This document shows positions 1 through 11,034 of a DNA stretch of 64,000 bases, in pieces. Numbering within the stretch: position 1 is the stretch's first letter; every line of letters starts with the position of its first letter. A model generated the notes under the pieces. The model was not told the DNA's origin and did not search any database. It worked only from the letters and a program-made list of their open reading frames with translations. Source of the stretch: Porphyra umbilicalis. Its lineage: Eukaryota; Rhodophyta; Bangiophyceae; Bangiales; Bangiaceae. The stretch spans positions 1 to 64,000 of the forward strand of contig KV919126.1 of NCBI GenBank assembly GCA_002049455.2. The letters are read 5' to 3'. Both the position numbers and the translations under genes were made by a program.

Positions 1-196
1 CCACCCGCCGTGCCCCTCACGGCCGAGGGGCCAAACGCGCACCGCAAGAGAAAAAAAAAAACAGGCACAGGCGCGCGGACGGCCGCGCGCGTGCTGTTGT
101 GGAGCAAGTCCCACCACACGTTCCGCCGCGTATGGGACCCCCTCCCTCGCGTCGACCACGCGTTCACACCAGGCCACCCCCCCGCGCACGCCCCCC

Positions 197-667
197 CTAC
201 TCGAGCGGGATGTCGGGCTCCTCCGCCGCCCCCTCCCCCACGGCCCGCGGGCCAAAAAGGCGGCGGTCCGCCTCGGCGATCGGCACGTCATTGATGCTCG
301 CCTCCCGCCGCCGCATCAGCCCGTCCGCGTCAAACGCCCACAGCTCGTTGCCGTACGCGCGGAACCACCGGCCCGACGGCGCCGCCTTGAACTCGTACTG
401 GAAGCGCACCGCAATGCGGTCGTCGGTGAAAGCCCACAAGCGTTTGCGCAGCGCGTACTCGGTTTCCGCCGCCCACTTGCGGGTGAGGAACGCCTCAATG
501 GCGGGGCGGCCGGTGAGGAACTCGGAGCGGTTGCGCCACACGCAGTCGGCCGTGTAGGCGGCGGCGACGCGGGCGGGGTCGCGGCTGTTCCACGCCGCCT
601 CCGCGGCGAGGACCTTGGCCGCGGCCGTCGCCGCGGTGAAGGGGGGGAGCGGCGGGCGGGGCACCAT
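197..667 (-). CDS. DUF1348 family protein (NTF2/SnoaL-like fold)
   Basis: A 156-residue protein covering the whole usual length of the DUF1348 family. Visible family signatures are [11 protein letters not shown] near the N-terminus, then [42 protein letters not shown] and [13 protein letters not shown] near the C-terminus. This is an NTF2-like cone fold found mostly in bacteria and fungi; its biochemical role is not established, so none is assigned. The ATG at 667 is chosen because the match starts immediately there ([19 protein letters not shown]), and the frame further upstream has no ATG and is low complexity. No targeting peptide is visible, so it is probably cytosolic. Presence in an alga could reflect old transfer from bacteria, but codon use looks like its neighbours. 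Confidence 0.88.
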   Translation of the reverse strand: MVPRPPLPPFTAATAAAKVLAAEAAWNSRDPARVAAAYTADCVWRNRSEFLTGRPAIEAFLTRKWAAETEYALRKRLWAFTDDRIAVRFQYEFKAAPSGRWFRAYGNELWAFDADGLMRRREASINDVPIAEADRRLFGPRAVGEGAAEEPDIPLE

Positions 668-1349
668 GGTGGGTGCGGAGGGGGGGGGGGGGAGCAAAAG
701 CCTGACAAGGGGGAAAGGGGGGGGGGGGCACGGCACCACAGGGCGCACGGAAGCAGAGCAACGCGAGGCAATTCGGGAGGGGGTCGTGGCAAAAACGAAG
801 CGGCCAGTGGCAGAGGCGCCCGGTCGCCGAGCGGGGCCCATGGGGGAGGGAGACAATGGGCCAAGCGCGGGTGACACGGGACGCTGAACTGCCGCTTCGC
901 AGCGTCCACGGGGGCGGGAGGAAGCCAGCGCGGGGCGGGCGGGCTGACCAAACGCACAGCGCACGCTCGCCTTGGCGACGACGGGGCTGACGACCAAGCA
1001 GGCCGAGGCACGCACGGGTGTGCGGAGCAGACGCGCATGGAGGCGGGGCGAGCGGCGCTAGCGGGCGCACCCCGTTTCTTCGAGAAACTGTCGCCGTGAT
1101 CCCCCAGCAGAGGGACACGCGGGCTAGAGGATGTTGCCCGCAGGGTCGACGACTCGGCAGACATGCCATACGGATTCGTCGCGGATCGTCGCTGCCACGC
1201 GCAAATGTACACGGCACGGCCTTGACATCGGTCAAGGTCCGGAGCGGCGGCGCCCAGGCCAGACCGCAGCAGCCCCTTTCCGCCCACAACCCCCCCCCGC
1301 TCGACCCTATCGGTTTCCGTCCCCCCCACCGCCGCACCCCCCGACCGCG
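668..1349. other. Intergenic, no gene seen
   Basis: Upstream region of the DUF1348 gene and downstream region of the GET2-like gene. It has long G runs (around 680-690 and 717-728) but no frame with family resemblance. Confidence 0.5.
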
Positions 1350-2411
1350 TCAGGCGGCGGGCAGCGCCCACGAGGCGACCCACTCGACGCCGCGGAGCAG
1401 CCCAAAGAGTACAAACAGAAACAGCATCCCGTCGCGGGCAACCTCCCGCACGCCCTTGGCCACCGCCCAGGCGGTGCCGAGGCCCGCCAGCAGGTCCAAG
1501 ACCCCTCCACCCCCACCACCACCTCCGCCCCGGGCCTTGCGCGCGGAGCGGGCGGCGGCCCAGGCGGCGACGGCCGGCGCGCGGACGGCCGCCGCAAAGC
1601 CGACAAACACCTCCAGGGCCGACACGCGCAGCGTCACCCGCCCGCCGGCGTCGGCGCCGGCGCGGCCAAGCGCAACCTCCGCAACGGCGGCGGCGTAGGC
1701 CACCGCGAGGAACACCACGCCGGTCAACCGCAGCGCCGGGGAAAGGGCCATGGCGGCAGCCGGCGGCGCGGGGCCCCCGACCCCCCCGCCGCCTCCCCCA
1801 CCGGCCGACCGCCCCGAGGCGGTCGACCAGGAGCCGCCCGACGAGCCCCAAGCGGCGGTCCACCCGCCCCCCCCCCCGACCGCAGTGGCCAGAAAGTCAA
1901 CACCAGCGCCGCCCCCACCGCCCCCGCCGCCCGCTGCGCCCGCTGCTGCAGCGGCGGCGGTGGCCAAGAGGCTCACCGGCGGCCGTGACGGTCGCCCCCC
2001 GCTCCGCTCCGCCGCCGTCGTGGCCACCGCCCCCGCCGGCGGCGGCGGCTCCACGTGGACGGGCCGCGGCGGCACGGCTTCGACGGCCGCAACGGACGAC
2101 GGGGCGGCGGCGGAGGAGCCGTCGGCAAAAGCCATGCGCGCGGAGCGTTTGGCGAGGATGCGCTGCCGCCGCGCCTCGGCGCGCGCAGCAGCAGACAGGG
2201 GGGGGCGGGAGCGGCGGTGGTGGTGGTGGTGGTGGTGGTGGTGGCGGTTCCAGCGGCGGGGGTGGTGGTCACGGCGGGCGTCGACGTCGTTGTGGGGGTA
2301 GTGGGGGTGGGGTGGCAGCAGATAGGCCGGTAGTAGAACCAGTGGCAGCAACAGGGACGGAGGCCGCATTGCTTGAAGGAACCGGGATGGTCTCAGAAGT
2401 GCCGGCTGCAT
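1350..2411 (-). CDS. GET2/CAMLG-like tail-anchored protein receptor
   Basis: A protein of up to 353 residues with a short basic element, LSAAARAEARRQRILAKRSARM (about residues 72-93, shown as one motif: SAAARAEARRQRIL then AKRSARM). It closely resembles the Get3-binding N-terminus of yeast Get2 and mammalian CAML. A long Gly/Ala linker follows, then a C-terminal part with three hydrophobic stretches (LTGVVFLAVAYAAAVAEVAL, a middle segment around VFVGFAAAVRAPAVAAWAA, and LFLFVLFGLLRGVEWVASW). This is the topology of the ER-membrane receptor that accepts tail-anchored proteins from the Get3/TRC40 ATPase. The start is uncertain: ATGs at 2411 and 2369 give an odd hydrophobic leader plus a nine-histidine tract, so the true first exon may begin later or be spliced. 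No homologue search was possible. Confidence 0.6.
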   Translation of the reverse strand: MQPALLRPSRFLQAMRPPSLLLPLVLLPAYLLPPHPHYPHNDVDARRDHHPRRWNRHHHHHHHHHRRSRPPLSAAARAEARRQRILAKRSARMAFADGSSAAAPSSVAAVEAVPPRPVHVEPPPPAGAVATTAAERSGGRPSRPPVSLLATAAAAAAGAAGGGGGGGGAGVDFLATAVGGGGGWTAAWGSSGGSWSTASGRSAGGGGGGGVGGPAPPAAAMALSPALRLTGVVFLAVAYAAAVAEVALGRAGADAGGRVTLRVSALEVFVGFAAAVRAPAVAAWAAARSARKARGGGGGGGGGVLDLLAGLGTAWAVAKGVREVARDGMLFLFVLFGLLRGVEWVASWALPAA

Positions 2412-3493
2412 CTACAGGCGGTGCCGCCACCGGCGTCGCCGCCACAGGCGTTGCTGCTGCAGGCGACGCCAGTGCAGGCGCCGCAGGCGCCGGCACCTCT
2501 GGTGCTGCCGGCGTCGCAGCCCCGCCGTCTGGCATCTCCTGCGTCATCCCAGCGGCCAGGGTAGTCCGAAGGGTAGGAGGGGGGGCAGGTAATACCGCCG
2601 CACCGCCGTCGGGGTGGGTCATGACGCCGGGTGGCCGGCGAAAGTGCGCGGACGGGGACGCCACCGACCACAGGCGCGTCGAAAAGGGCAGGGGGTGGAT
2701 GGGCGCAGGTAGCACGCAAAGAAGAAGCCGGAAGAGAATACACGGCAACAAGAGCAAGGCGGAAGGAAAAGAGAGCACGAGGGCCGTCGTGGCGGCCGGA
2801 AAAAAATGCTGGCGGTCGCTGCGCTGACAAGGGTGCTGGTGGTGTCAACAACGAAGTCGACGTACGCGGTGGTGCGCCCTCGCTTGACAGCACAACATGC
2901 CCCGCCTGACACAACCACGTGAGTAAATCAGACTTGCTCCACTGTCAGCCAACTTACCAGTTACTGAAAGCGCGTTCGCGGAAACACCTTGGACTTGCAA
3001 AAATGATAAAACTGTTTTCACACGACGACAGATACGTGGGCAAGTCGAGCACCGCCTCCCAAAAAGGGGCGTGATGCACAACCCTATGCGCAGGACTCGG
3101 GTCTGGGAACACGAACGGATGACCCGTCCAATCAACAGGCGGAACGGCGCGGGTCTCGAGTGATACTGTACTGTAGAGATCAAGAAATCTGGTCAAGGTC
3201 GCAACCGGTCGGCACGCGAGCACTGGCTTGGCCGATGGCCTGCCACAACATCCACCCACCAAGCGAGGTGATGACACCCCTTGATACCGGCTTGGCTAGC
3301 TGGCTCCCCTCGCCATTGGGCAGGGTAACGACTGCGAGCAAGCCGCCGTGAGAGGCAGCGGCGGTTCTCGCTGCGCAGACGGTTGCGGCAAGCCGTGCCA
3401 TGGCCCACGAACTGCCCGAGTGGCTAGCGCTGGTGTGCGTGCTGGGGCGCTGAGTGACGCGTCTGTCAAAATCTTGCTCTGACAGACAGAGGC
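2412..3493. other. Intergenic, no gene seen
   Basis: About 1.1 kb between the divergent GET2-like gene and the zinc-finger gene. GC drops after about 2900. Short open frames exist on both strands but none shows a domain. Confidence 0.4.
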
Positions 3494-3570
3494 GGCGGCT
3501 GCTCGTCCAGAGGTGGCTGCTCGTCCAGAGGCGGCTGCTCGTCCGGAGGCGGCTGCTCGTCCAGAGGCGG
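3494..3570. repeat. 18-bp tandem repeat, about four copies
   Basis: Unit GGCGGCTGCTCGTCCAGA repeats at 3494, 3512, 3530 and 3548 with one or two substitutions. If translated in the zinc-finger gene frame it reads as a run of RPEAAA, but it lies upstream of the preferred start codon. Confidence 0.85.
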
Positions 3571-3680
3571 CCGATTTGGTCGTGTGGAGGGCATCGGCCG
3601 AGACAACGTCTGGGGCTGGGGGCCGCATGCTTGCCGGCTCAGCGTTCCATGCCGGACCTCGTCCACGGCTCGGCCATACT

Positions 3681-3686
3681 TATAAG
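3681..3686 (+). promoter_or_regulatory. Possible TATA element of the zinc-finger gene
   Basis: TATAAG lies about 120 bases before the preferred ATG at 3807, a reasonable distance for a core promoter plus a short leader. Evidence is the motif and its position only. Confidence 0.3.
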
Positions 3687-3806
3687 CATAGCTACCCGTC
3701 ACGCGCTACACCAGGCGCTCGCTGCGTCCCAGGTCGTGGTCGTGGTCAGTGGCGGCGGCGTCCGTTGGCGGCGAAGTCGGTGGGCAGCTGCGGTCTGGGC
3801 CACGCT

Positions 3807-6728
3807 ATGGACGGCTGTGCAGCGATGTTAGGCGAATGTGCTGTGGACCCCGTGTCTCCCCTGGGGGCAACCCGGAGCGCGACTTCCGATTCGGGCCATG
3901 GCCGAGGCCCCTCGGACGATGACGCTGCCGCTGCCGCAGCCGCTGCAGCGGTCGACGCCACGGCACGCGCGCAGGTGATTGTCGCTGCCGCCGCCGCCCG
4001 CCCCGACGCGTCGGTCGTAGCTGGGTTGGTCGACGCCTACGTTGCCGCCTGCCCGGCAGTCGGGCGGTGGCTGTTTGGGGCGTCCCCCGAGCGGCCGCCG
4101 ATCGGTCGCCTCGCCGAGTCGAGCCTCGTCGTCCGCACCGAATTTGGAGACGCGCGCGCGGGACTCTTCTCCCAATCGTCCGATGTGGTCGTGTGCCAAG
4201 ACTTCCTCTCCCCGTACGCCCTCGGCTCCATCGTGGACAACCGCGCGGTGCACCCTTTTGCGACCGTTGGTGCCACGCTCACGGGCATGCCGTTTGGGGG
4301 TACGACGGTCCGCCGCCGCTTTGCCATTGACCTCTCGTCGCCCATCATTGAGTTTGTTGAAGTGGCACTGTCGGACGACGGGCGGGTCATCATTCACGAG
4401 CGACGCCGCCTCGTTGACGACGATGGAGCAACGTTTAGCCATGAAGCCATCCGTTGGTACTTGCACAGGGGGGTGGCGGGGAACGACGTGCCGCCGCCGC
4501 GCGACGCGTGCGTGATGCAGCTCCTCGCCCGCCCGTGGGGGCGGTCGGAGGTGTGTCGGGGGTGCGACCCAGCGGGGTGGCCCGTCCGCCAACCGTGTCC
4601 CCACGTCGTCGGCCGCGTGCGGGGCGTGCTCGTCGGCACGTTCGCGCGGTGGTGTGCGGGGCTGTCGTCGAGCGGCCTCGTCGGCAAGACGTCCTTTGAG
4701 GTGCAGCCATTTGCGGCGACCGGTCGCCAGGGGGGAGAAACGGGCCCTGCGCCGGCCACCGCGGGTGTCGTTGCCGCCCTGCGGCCTGTCGGCTACCGGT
4801 ACTCATTTGAGCAGACCGACGCGGCGGTGCAGTTCTTTTCGCACGCGGCGCGGCGGGCCATGCTCGGAGGGGGGGACCAGCCGCAGGCGGACACGCTCCG
4901 CTTCGGACGAGCCGGCTCACATTGGCAGAGGGCAGCCGCCGCGAGGAATGCTGCCGCCTATGCGGGATCGTTGGCTGACCGCGGAGCGGAAGACGACGTC
5001 GCGGCGGTGGCGCTGGCGGCAGACTGGAACGCACCGTTGGAGGAGGTTGCGCCCGTTTCCGCTGCGGCGCCGCCATCCGTGGTGGTCATTCTCGGATGGG
5101 CACCGGCTGTCCACAAGGAGCGCACGCACATGGTGCCGCTGCTCTCAGGGAGGGGCGGCGGTGGCGGCGTGCGGATGCGACATTTGGCCCCAACAGAGGA
5201 CTGCACGGACGATGACGGCGCTGAGACCGCCGACTGCCTCTCAACGGGTGGGGACCCCTGGGTGGCGTCGCTCAGAGGCCGCGGACGGCCCGCTGAGACC
5301 CACAATGTCGTCCACGCCGGGCTCATACACCCAAAAGAAGTCGATGGCGGCGGCATTTGTTTGCTGCCTTCCGTGCGGGAGCCTGAAGCTCCGGGGCGGC
5401 GGTCGCGGCCCGTATGTGTGGCGCCACCGTCGGCATCTGGCAGCTTCACTTCGTCCATCGGCAATTCGACCGTGTTGGGGCGCCCCCCGTTGCCACCAAC
5501 GCCACCGACAGGGGCGCCCCGGGCGCAAGAAGCCACACCAATCCCCAACTGCGGTTGGGGACCGAACCCCGCAATCCCAGCGTCGACGGTGGTTCTGACC
5601 TGGGGGCACACCCACCCCCACGGGCGCACCACCTTTGGCGCTCCCGCGGATGGCTACATGCAGCGACCCGGTGGTGGTGGCGACGGGTCCGCCGCGTGGC
5701 CGCCGAGCGCCGCGGCGGTGGACGACGCGGTGACGCCACGGTCCGCGTCGCCCCCCCGAGCCGCGCGACGGGGTCCCCCCCACCGTGCCAGCGCCGCCAT
5801 CAGCGGCAGCGGCGGCGGCAGCGGTGCCCGGTTTGGCTCGCCAGCATCGTCGTGGCCAGAGACGCCATGCCACGGCGCATCGCCCGCGTTGTCAACGTCG
5901 ACGGCAGTGGCCAACGCGCTGAGCCGCCACACCACCGCCGGTGGGTCTGATGAAGGGGCCACGACGCCGCCCTCGGACGTCGGACGTCCATTGCCGACAG
6001 TCAACCCCCCACCACGCCCTCGCCCCGTCGCGGTGCCACCAACCCCGCATTCCCAGAGCCAAGCGTTGCTTGCCCCTCCCCCACGGTGTTCTCCCCTGGC
6101 GGCGGCACTGTCATCTCGCCCCGCCGGCGCCTTACCGGGACTGGCTCCCCCGCTCCCCCGCGTGGACAGCGCCGACTTGGACAGCGCCGCTTCCGCAGCG
6201 GGGAGCGCCTCGACCCCCGCCCCTGCTTGCCCCCGCCCCCGCCGGCTGCGTCCCCGCTGCCATGTGTGCCCGACGTGCGAGGCGGCCTTTATCTCGGCCT
6301 CTGACCTCCGCCGCCACGTGCTGACCGTCCACCACCGGACGCGCCAGTGGCCGTGTAGCCACTGCCCGTACGTTGCCCTCCAGAGCGCACACCTCACGAC
6401 GCACACGGCCGCGCGGCATGGCAACGGCCGGCGCTTTGTGTGTGAGCTGTGCGCGACGGGCGTGCCGGGGCAGGAGCCCTACCGCGCCGTCACCCGTGCG
6501 GCGGTCGAACGCCACGTGCGGCGGGTGCACGAACGGCGGCGGCCGCACGCGTGTGGCGTTTGTGGTCGCGCTTTTGCGGCGCGGTCTGACTTGGACCGCC
6601 ACGTCAACCGGCTGCACGCGGGAGGGGGGGGGGGGCGGACGCAGGAGGGGAGGTGGGGGCGCCTGCCGCTACACGCCCGGCTGACGGTGCACAAAAGCAG
6701 GGCGCCGTCGGGTGAGGCGGGGCGGTAA
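3807..6728 (+). CDS. C2H2 zinc-finger protein with an unassigned N-terminal domain
   Basis: About 973 residues if it starts at the ATG at 3807; the frame stays open upstream to 3513. The last 160 residues carry a zinc-finger array: CPTCEAAF...HVLTVH, CSHCPYVAL...HTAARH, an atypical CELCATG finger with an enlarged loop, and CGVCGRAF...HVNRLH, each with C2H2 spacing. This supports a nuclear DNA-binding role. The N-terminal 330 residues look folded (LVDAYVAACPAVGRWLFG, RFAIDLSSPIIEFVEVAL, SHEAIRWYLH) and contain a Cys/His patch (CRGCDPAGWPVRQPCPH), but I do not recognise the family. The middle is Pro/Ser/Gly-rich and probably disordered. The start at 3807 is preferred because a TATAAG lies upstream and the earlier sequence is an 18-bp repeat. 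Confidence 0.75.
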   Translation: MDGCAAMLGECAVDPVSPLGATRSATSDSGHGRGPSDDDAAAAAAAAAVDATARAQVIVAAAAARPDASVVAGLVDAYVAACPAVGRWLFGASPERPPIGRLAESSLVVRTEFGDARAGLFSQSSDVVVCQDFLSPYALGSIVDNRAVHPFATVGATLTGMPFGGTTVRRRFAIDLSSPIIEFVEVALSDDGRVIIHERRRLVDDDGATFSHEAIRWYLHRGVAGNDVPPPRDACVMQLLARPWGRSEVCRGCDPAGWPVRQPCPHVVGRVRGVLVGTFARWCAGLSSSGLVGKTSFEVQPFAATGRQGGETGPAPATAGVVAALRPVGYRYSFEQTDAAVQFFSHAARRAMLGGGDQPQADTLRFGRAGSHWQRAAAARNAAAYAGSLADRGAEDDVAAVALAADWNAPLEEVAPVSAAAPPSVVVILGWAPAVHKERTHMVPLLSGRGGGGGVRMRHLAPTEDCTDDDGAETADCLSTGGDPWVASLRGRGRPAETHNVVHAGLIHPKEVDGGGICLLPSVREPEAPGRRSRPVCVAPPSASGSFTSSIGNSTVLGRPPLPPTPPTGAPRAQEATPIPNCGWGPNPAIPASTVVLTWGHTHPHGRTTFGAPADGYMQRPGGGGDGSAAWPPSAAAVDDAVTPRSASPPRAARRGPPHRASAAISGSGGGSGARFGSPASSWPETPCHGASPALSTSTAVANALSRHTTAGGSDEGATTPPSDVGRPLPTVNPPPRPRPVAVPPTPHSQSQALLAPPPRCSPLAAALSSRPAGALPGLAPPLPRVDSADLDSAASAAGSASTPAPACPRPRRLRPRCHVCPTCEAAFISASDLRRHVLTVHHRTRQWPCSHCPYVALQSAHLTTHTAARHGNGRRFVCELCATGVPGQEPYRAVTRAAVERHVRRVHERRRPHACGVCGRAFAARSDLDRHVNRLHAGGGGGRTQEGRWGRLPLHARLTVHKSRAPSGEAGR

Positions 6729-7280
6729 GTGAGGGACGGGCGGCATCACTGCGTTGCTTGCATTCTGTTTTGCGGTGTCTGCTCTGTAGCGCATGGTCAT
6801 GTGGTGGCGTGCCATGCGGCGGCAGGTGGCATGCACCGCGCGACCACGCCAAACGAGGAGAGAAGTGCTCACGACTATTCGTCTTACTTTTCACCAGCTT
6901 TCAGACGGTGCTGGATTTTCATATTCGTTTCACGTTTATGACTTGAACGTACTCGTCAGGTCGCGTGATCCTGCCACCCATCCCCAGGGTGGCGCCATCA
7001 TGGCGGATGATCCCCGCGGTGGGTGTCGCCAGAGCCGCGTCGCCCGCCGCCACCCGCGCCAGCGCCGCCGCCTGCCCGCCGCCGCAGCGCCCGCAACCCC
7101 CACCGCAGCGTCGACGTCACTGCAGTGAGGAACAAACGCTACCCCCACACCCGACACCGCGCGTACGCGGAGGAAGGGTGCCGCCGCGCCGGGGCCACCG
7201 GCGCGCCTGCCACAGCTCTGACGGCCACCTGCACCCTCTGTCGGTTCGCAGCCACCACTCCCTCCCTCGCCACATCATCT
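6729..7280. other. Intergenic, convergent gene ends
   Basis: Holds the 3' flanks of the zinc-finger gene (+) and the ENGase gene (-). Nothing else recognised. Confidence 0.5.
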
Positions 7281-10239
7281 TCAAGGCCGAGGCGCAGCCG
7301 CCACGGATAGGCTGCCAAAGTGCACCACGTCGGCGTCGGGCGGCTCCGACTCGGCAGGTGGGTCGCCCAGCGGTAGCGGTGGCGGCGGAGGCGCCTCGGT
7401 CGGTTCGGCGGTTGGCTCGTCGGTCGACTCGCCGGTCGCCTCCTCGATCACCTCGTCAGACGCCTCGGCGATTGCCTCGTCGGTCGCTTCGGCGCTGGTG
7501 CGTTGGGTCGGATCGCACGAGGTGTGCGGCACTTCAATGCCCTCTGCCCGTGACGGCAGGACGTCTTCCCCCCCACCCCGAGCGCAGCGGGCGTGGCCAA
7601 TGGCCTCAGCAACCGTATCGCCAAAGACGACAAGCGTAGCCTTATCCAAGCACCACGCACCAGGCGTCGGCGTCGGCCTCGTCGTCGCAAAGGGGCCGCG
7701 TCCGCGTCTGGGTCTGCGGGTGGGCGTGGCGGTCGGCGTGACGGAGGCGGTTGACACCCCCACGAGGGCGGCCGGAAGACCGCGCCCGCCGCGCACGTCA
7801 GCCGCGAACGCGCCCGCCGCCGCCGCCGCCGGCGGGTCCCCGACGAGCACCAACACCTCCACGAGCGTACGGCCGGCAGTAGCATTGGCCGGCAGCTCGT
7901 ACGACCGGTGGGTCCAGGCCGCCCCCCCCGGGGCAGACGGCGGGGGCCCCACCGAGGTGACCGCCGACGGGGCCACCACCCCGACCGGACCCGCCGAGCC
8001 GCGGAGGCAGACGCGCGCCAGAGCCGCGGGGGGGGCAGCCGACCACGCGCTGCCGCGGCCGACCAGCAGCAGCAAGCCGCGTGGGCGCGTGAAGCGGAGA
8101 GCGAGGCCCGCCCGGTCCGTCGCGTCGGGCATTCCCCGCAGCCGATAGGTGACGGTGACAGACGTGCCGTCTGCCGCCAAGGGGGAACGCGCCACAAGGA
8201 GGCGCAGCAGAGAAAAGGGCGCACCGGCCCCCGCGGCGGGCTCACGCCCGCCCGCCCCCGCCCCCGCCGCCGCCGACGGTGCCGCCGCCGCCGCCGCCAC
8301 CGCCGGGCGACGCGGAAACGCCACGCGCACGCACCCGCCGCCCGCCCACGCCACCTCCGCGTCCATGCGGAGGACGACGCCGCCCATGGGCGGGGCACAC
8401 CCAGAGTACCCCCATGCCGCCCCCGGGCGCGCGGCCACCCCCCCCGCGTGGACAGTGCGGCGAAAAGACGCTTGCACCGACTGGCACGCCATACAAAACC
8501 ACCGCCGGTCACCGCCGCCGTCGCCGTCGCCGTCGCCGCCGCCGCCGCCACCGCCGCCGACACCGCCACCCGCCGTCTTGCCGGCGGGCGGCCGCCCGCC
8601 ATTGACCGACGGGGGCCCGACCCCCCACCCCGGGCTCCAATCCGTCGCAAACGGCAAGCCGACGAGCACCGGCCGCGGCGGCACCGCCGCCGCCACGCCG
8701 GCCGCCCCAAACGCGGCGGCGCCCGGCGGCCCCGTCCACAGGCGCTCGTCGCGGGCGGCCGCCGCCGCCTGCGCAGCCGCCACGTCGGCCAGCTGCGGGT
8801 GCGGTAGGCCCGGCCCGCCGGGCCCTTCCACGACCCAGCCGGGCGCAAACACCGCCGCCGACGCGCCCGCGGCGGCCGCCGCGGCAACGGCCACCGACGT
8901 GGCAAAGCCCCCCCCGCCGTACGTGCCCCGCCCGTGCACGTCGACGCCCATGTACACGTCGGCGGGCGGGCGGTGGGCGGCGGCGGCGGCGGCCGCTGCC
9001 GCCCGCGGCATGCACGCCACCCAGTGGTAGTTGGTGAGGAGCCCCCCCGGGGCGCCGTCAAAAAACCGCCCATTGGCCGCCGACAGCCCGTTTTGCCACC
9101 GCAACAGCCCGTCCGACGTGACCGCGTCGTACCACACAACCGTGCCGTGCGCGCCGACGGCGGCGCGCACGGCGGCGGCCATGGCGGGCACCCACGCGTC
9201 GAGGGCGGCCACCTCCCGGTCGGTCAAGCAGGCCACCTCCACGTTGAGGAGCCACCCGTCAAATCCCCGCGCGGCGGCCAAGGCGCCCGCCGCCGCCGCC
9301 GCCGCCGACCGCACCGCGGGGGGGCCCCGCAGGGCGGTGCGGAGGTCGGCCGCGCCGGCGGCCCCTTCAAAGAGCAGCGTGCCGAGCGACAGGGCGCCGT
9401 GGCGGTGTGCCGCCGCCGTCGCGCCGGGGGGGGGGACGACCACCCGCGCGTGTGCAAACGTCACCCACACGTCCACGTACGCCCAGTGGGCAAAGCGCCA
9501 ATGCACGGCGTGGCCAGGGGGGGGGGGGGGTCGGACGAGGGAGGGGGGGGAGGGCGCCCGCCGCCGCCGTTGCTGCTGCCGCCGCGGCTGATGGGGACGC
9601 CCCGGCGGCGCCGTCGAGGCCGACGCCCCGCGGCCGCGCCTCCCACGGCGGGTACCCCCCCGCGTACGCGTGCGCCCAGTCGTGAATCAGCATCAGGCGG
9701 GGGCGGGCGCGCCGCGCCCGCGGCTGCCGCGCGTCGGCCCAGGGGGCAAGGGGCACGTCGCACCCGAGGGCGGCGTCAACGGCCGCGTCGGGGCGCCACG
9801 CGAGGAGGTCGGCGAGGGAGGCGAGCGGCGTGACCGCGTCGGGAATGGCGGCGGCTAAGCAGGGCAAGAGGACAGAGGGGGGGGGGAGGGAGGGCGGGCA
9901 AAGAGACGGGCGATGCCGTCGACATCCAGTCGTGCACGGTTGTGCGGCGTCACGCGTGGTGGGGAGAGCAGAGGCAGCAGGGCAACCGAGACGGCGGTGA
10001 GGTGCGGCTCGCACGAGACAAGGCGCCGCGGCACGCCGCACACCCCCCCCCCCGCCTTGGCGTCCACGTCGAGGGTGCGGCGGGACGCTGGCAGCACTCC
10101 GCCCCCCCCCACCCCCCCACCCGCCACTGGTCGACGCTCAAAACGCACCTGACGAGCGTGGCACCACCACCGCGGCGGCGGCCACGACCGCCATCGTGGC
10201 GGCAGCCGCCGCCGCCGCCGCGGCGCGGGGCCGCCCCAT
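7281..10239 (-). CDS. Endo-beta-N-acetylglucosaminidase (GH85, ENGase)
   Basis: Predicted to cleave the chitobiose core of N-glycans and free oligosaccharides. Exon 1 (10239-10149) encodes a short hydrophobic N-terminus and ends at CAG|GTGCGT. Exon 2 starts at 9854 after a pyrimidine tract and TTAG, and the phases match, giving AAIPDAVTPLASLADLLAW. GH85 marks follow: LMLIHDW..GGYPPW, HWRFAHWAYVDVWVTFAH, HRHGALSLGTLLFEG, FDGWLLNVEV (the NxE catalytic Asn and Glu), VVWYDAVTSDGLLRWQN, NYHWV, DVYMGVDVHGRGTYGGGGF and APGWVVEG. The frame changes at a long C run near 9520-9533, within an Ala/Pro linker; a homopolymer error or short intron could explain it. After the GH85 core come a probable carbohydrate-binding beta domain and an acidic Thr/Glu-rich tail (about residues 650-700 of the 7281 frame). 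The N-terminus could be a signal peptide or anchor. Confidence 0.85.
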
Positions 10240-11034
10240 GGGGGTGGCGCGCCACGCTGACGGCGACGGCGGCGGGGGCGTCGCTTCCAAGAGAGGGAGA
10301 CACGGGATGCGCGGGGAAAGAGCGCCCCCACCGTTACCGTGGCTGCTGGTAGACGCGGCCGACGAGGGCGGGCGCGGCGCTCACGGCGGGCCGCCGCGGG
10401 CGCCGCCGGTCGGCCACGCGCCGCCCGGCGGCGACCGCGGGGCGCCGCGTCACCCGCCCCCTCTGCCGCGGAGCACCTCATCCATTTCGCGTCCACGGGG
10501 GGCGCGACCGCTGTCAGAGTCGGGCCCTGCCACTGCGGGGAGGAACACGATGCCGTTGCCACCGCACAATCTCCGACGGGCGCCGCGCCATGGCGTCGAC
10601 GCGGCGGCGGCCGTGAGCCCCGGTACGTTGGCAACCCGCGCGGGAGTGGCCCAGTTTGGCCCCGCCGGTGCGGCTGTGACAGGTGGCCGAAACGCCCGAC
10701 AAATCGCAGTGGCCGTGTCAGGCCCGAGCATATCCCCAGAGAACCGGCCAAGGAAATCCAAGTATTAATAGAACATATGGGCGAGCGGCAACTCTATCGA
10801 CATCTTTGAAAAGCGTTGTGCGCGCACCGGTGTTGACCATCCTGACAGTACGGCCGACTTTCTCGGCTGAACAGGCGAGTTCCTCAGCTGGACAACTGAC
10901 ATGGCGCCGCCAACGCGCCGAGGCAAGCGCCCCTCGCCCGCTGGCAAGCGCGACGCCCCCCCCAGCCGCCGTCCCCCCCCCCACGCACCCGCCTCCCCGC
11001 CCCCAACCTCCCCTCCTTCCCTAACTCCCGTCGC
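10240..11034. other. No confident gene
   Basis: GC-rich upstream flank of the ENGase gene. Overlapping open frames on both strands look like composition effects. Confidence 0.4.

Noticed and set aside
7448-9139. Long arginine-rich minus-strand frame inside the ENGase gene
   Set aside because: Shadow of the ENGase frame; no domain and Arg/Pro composition.
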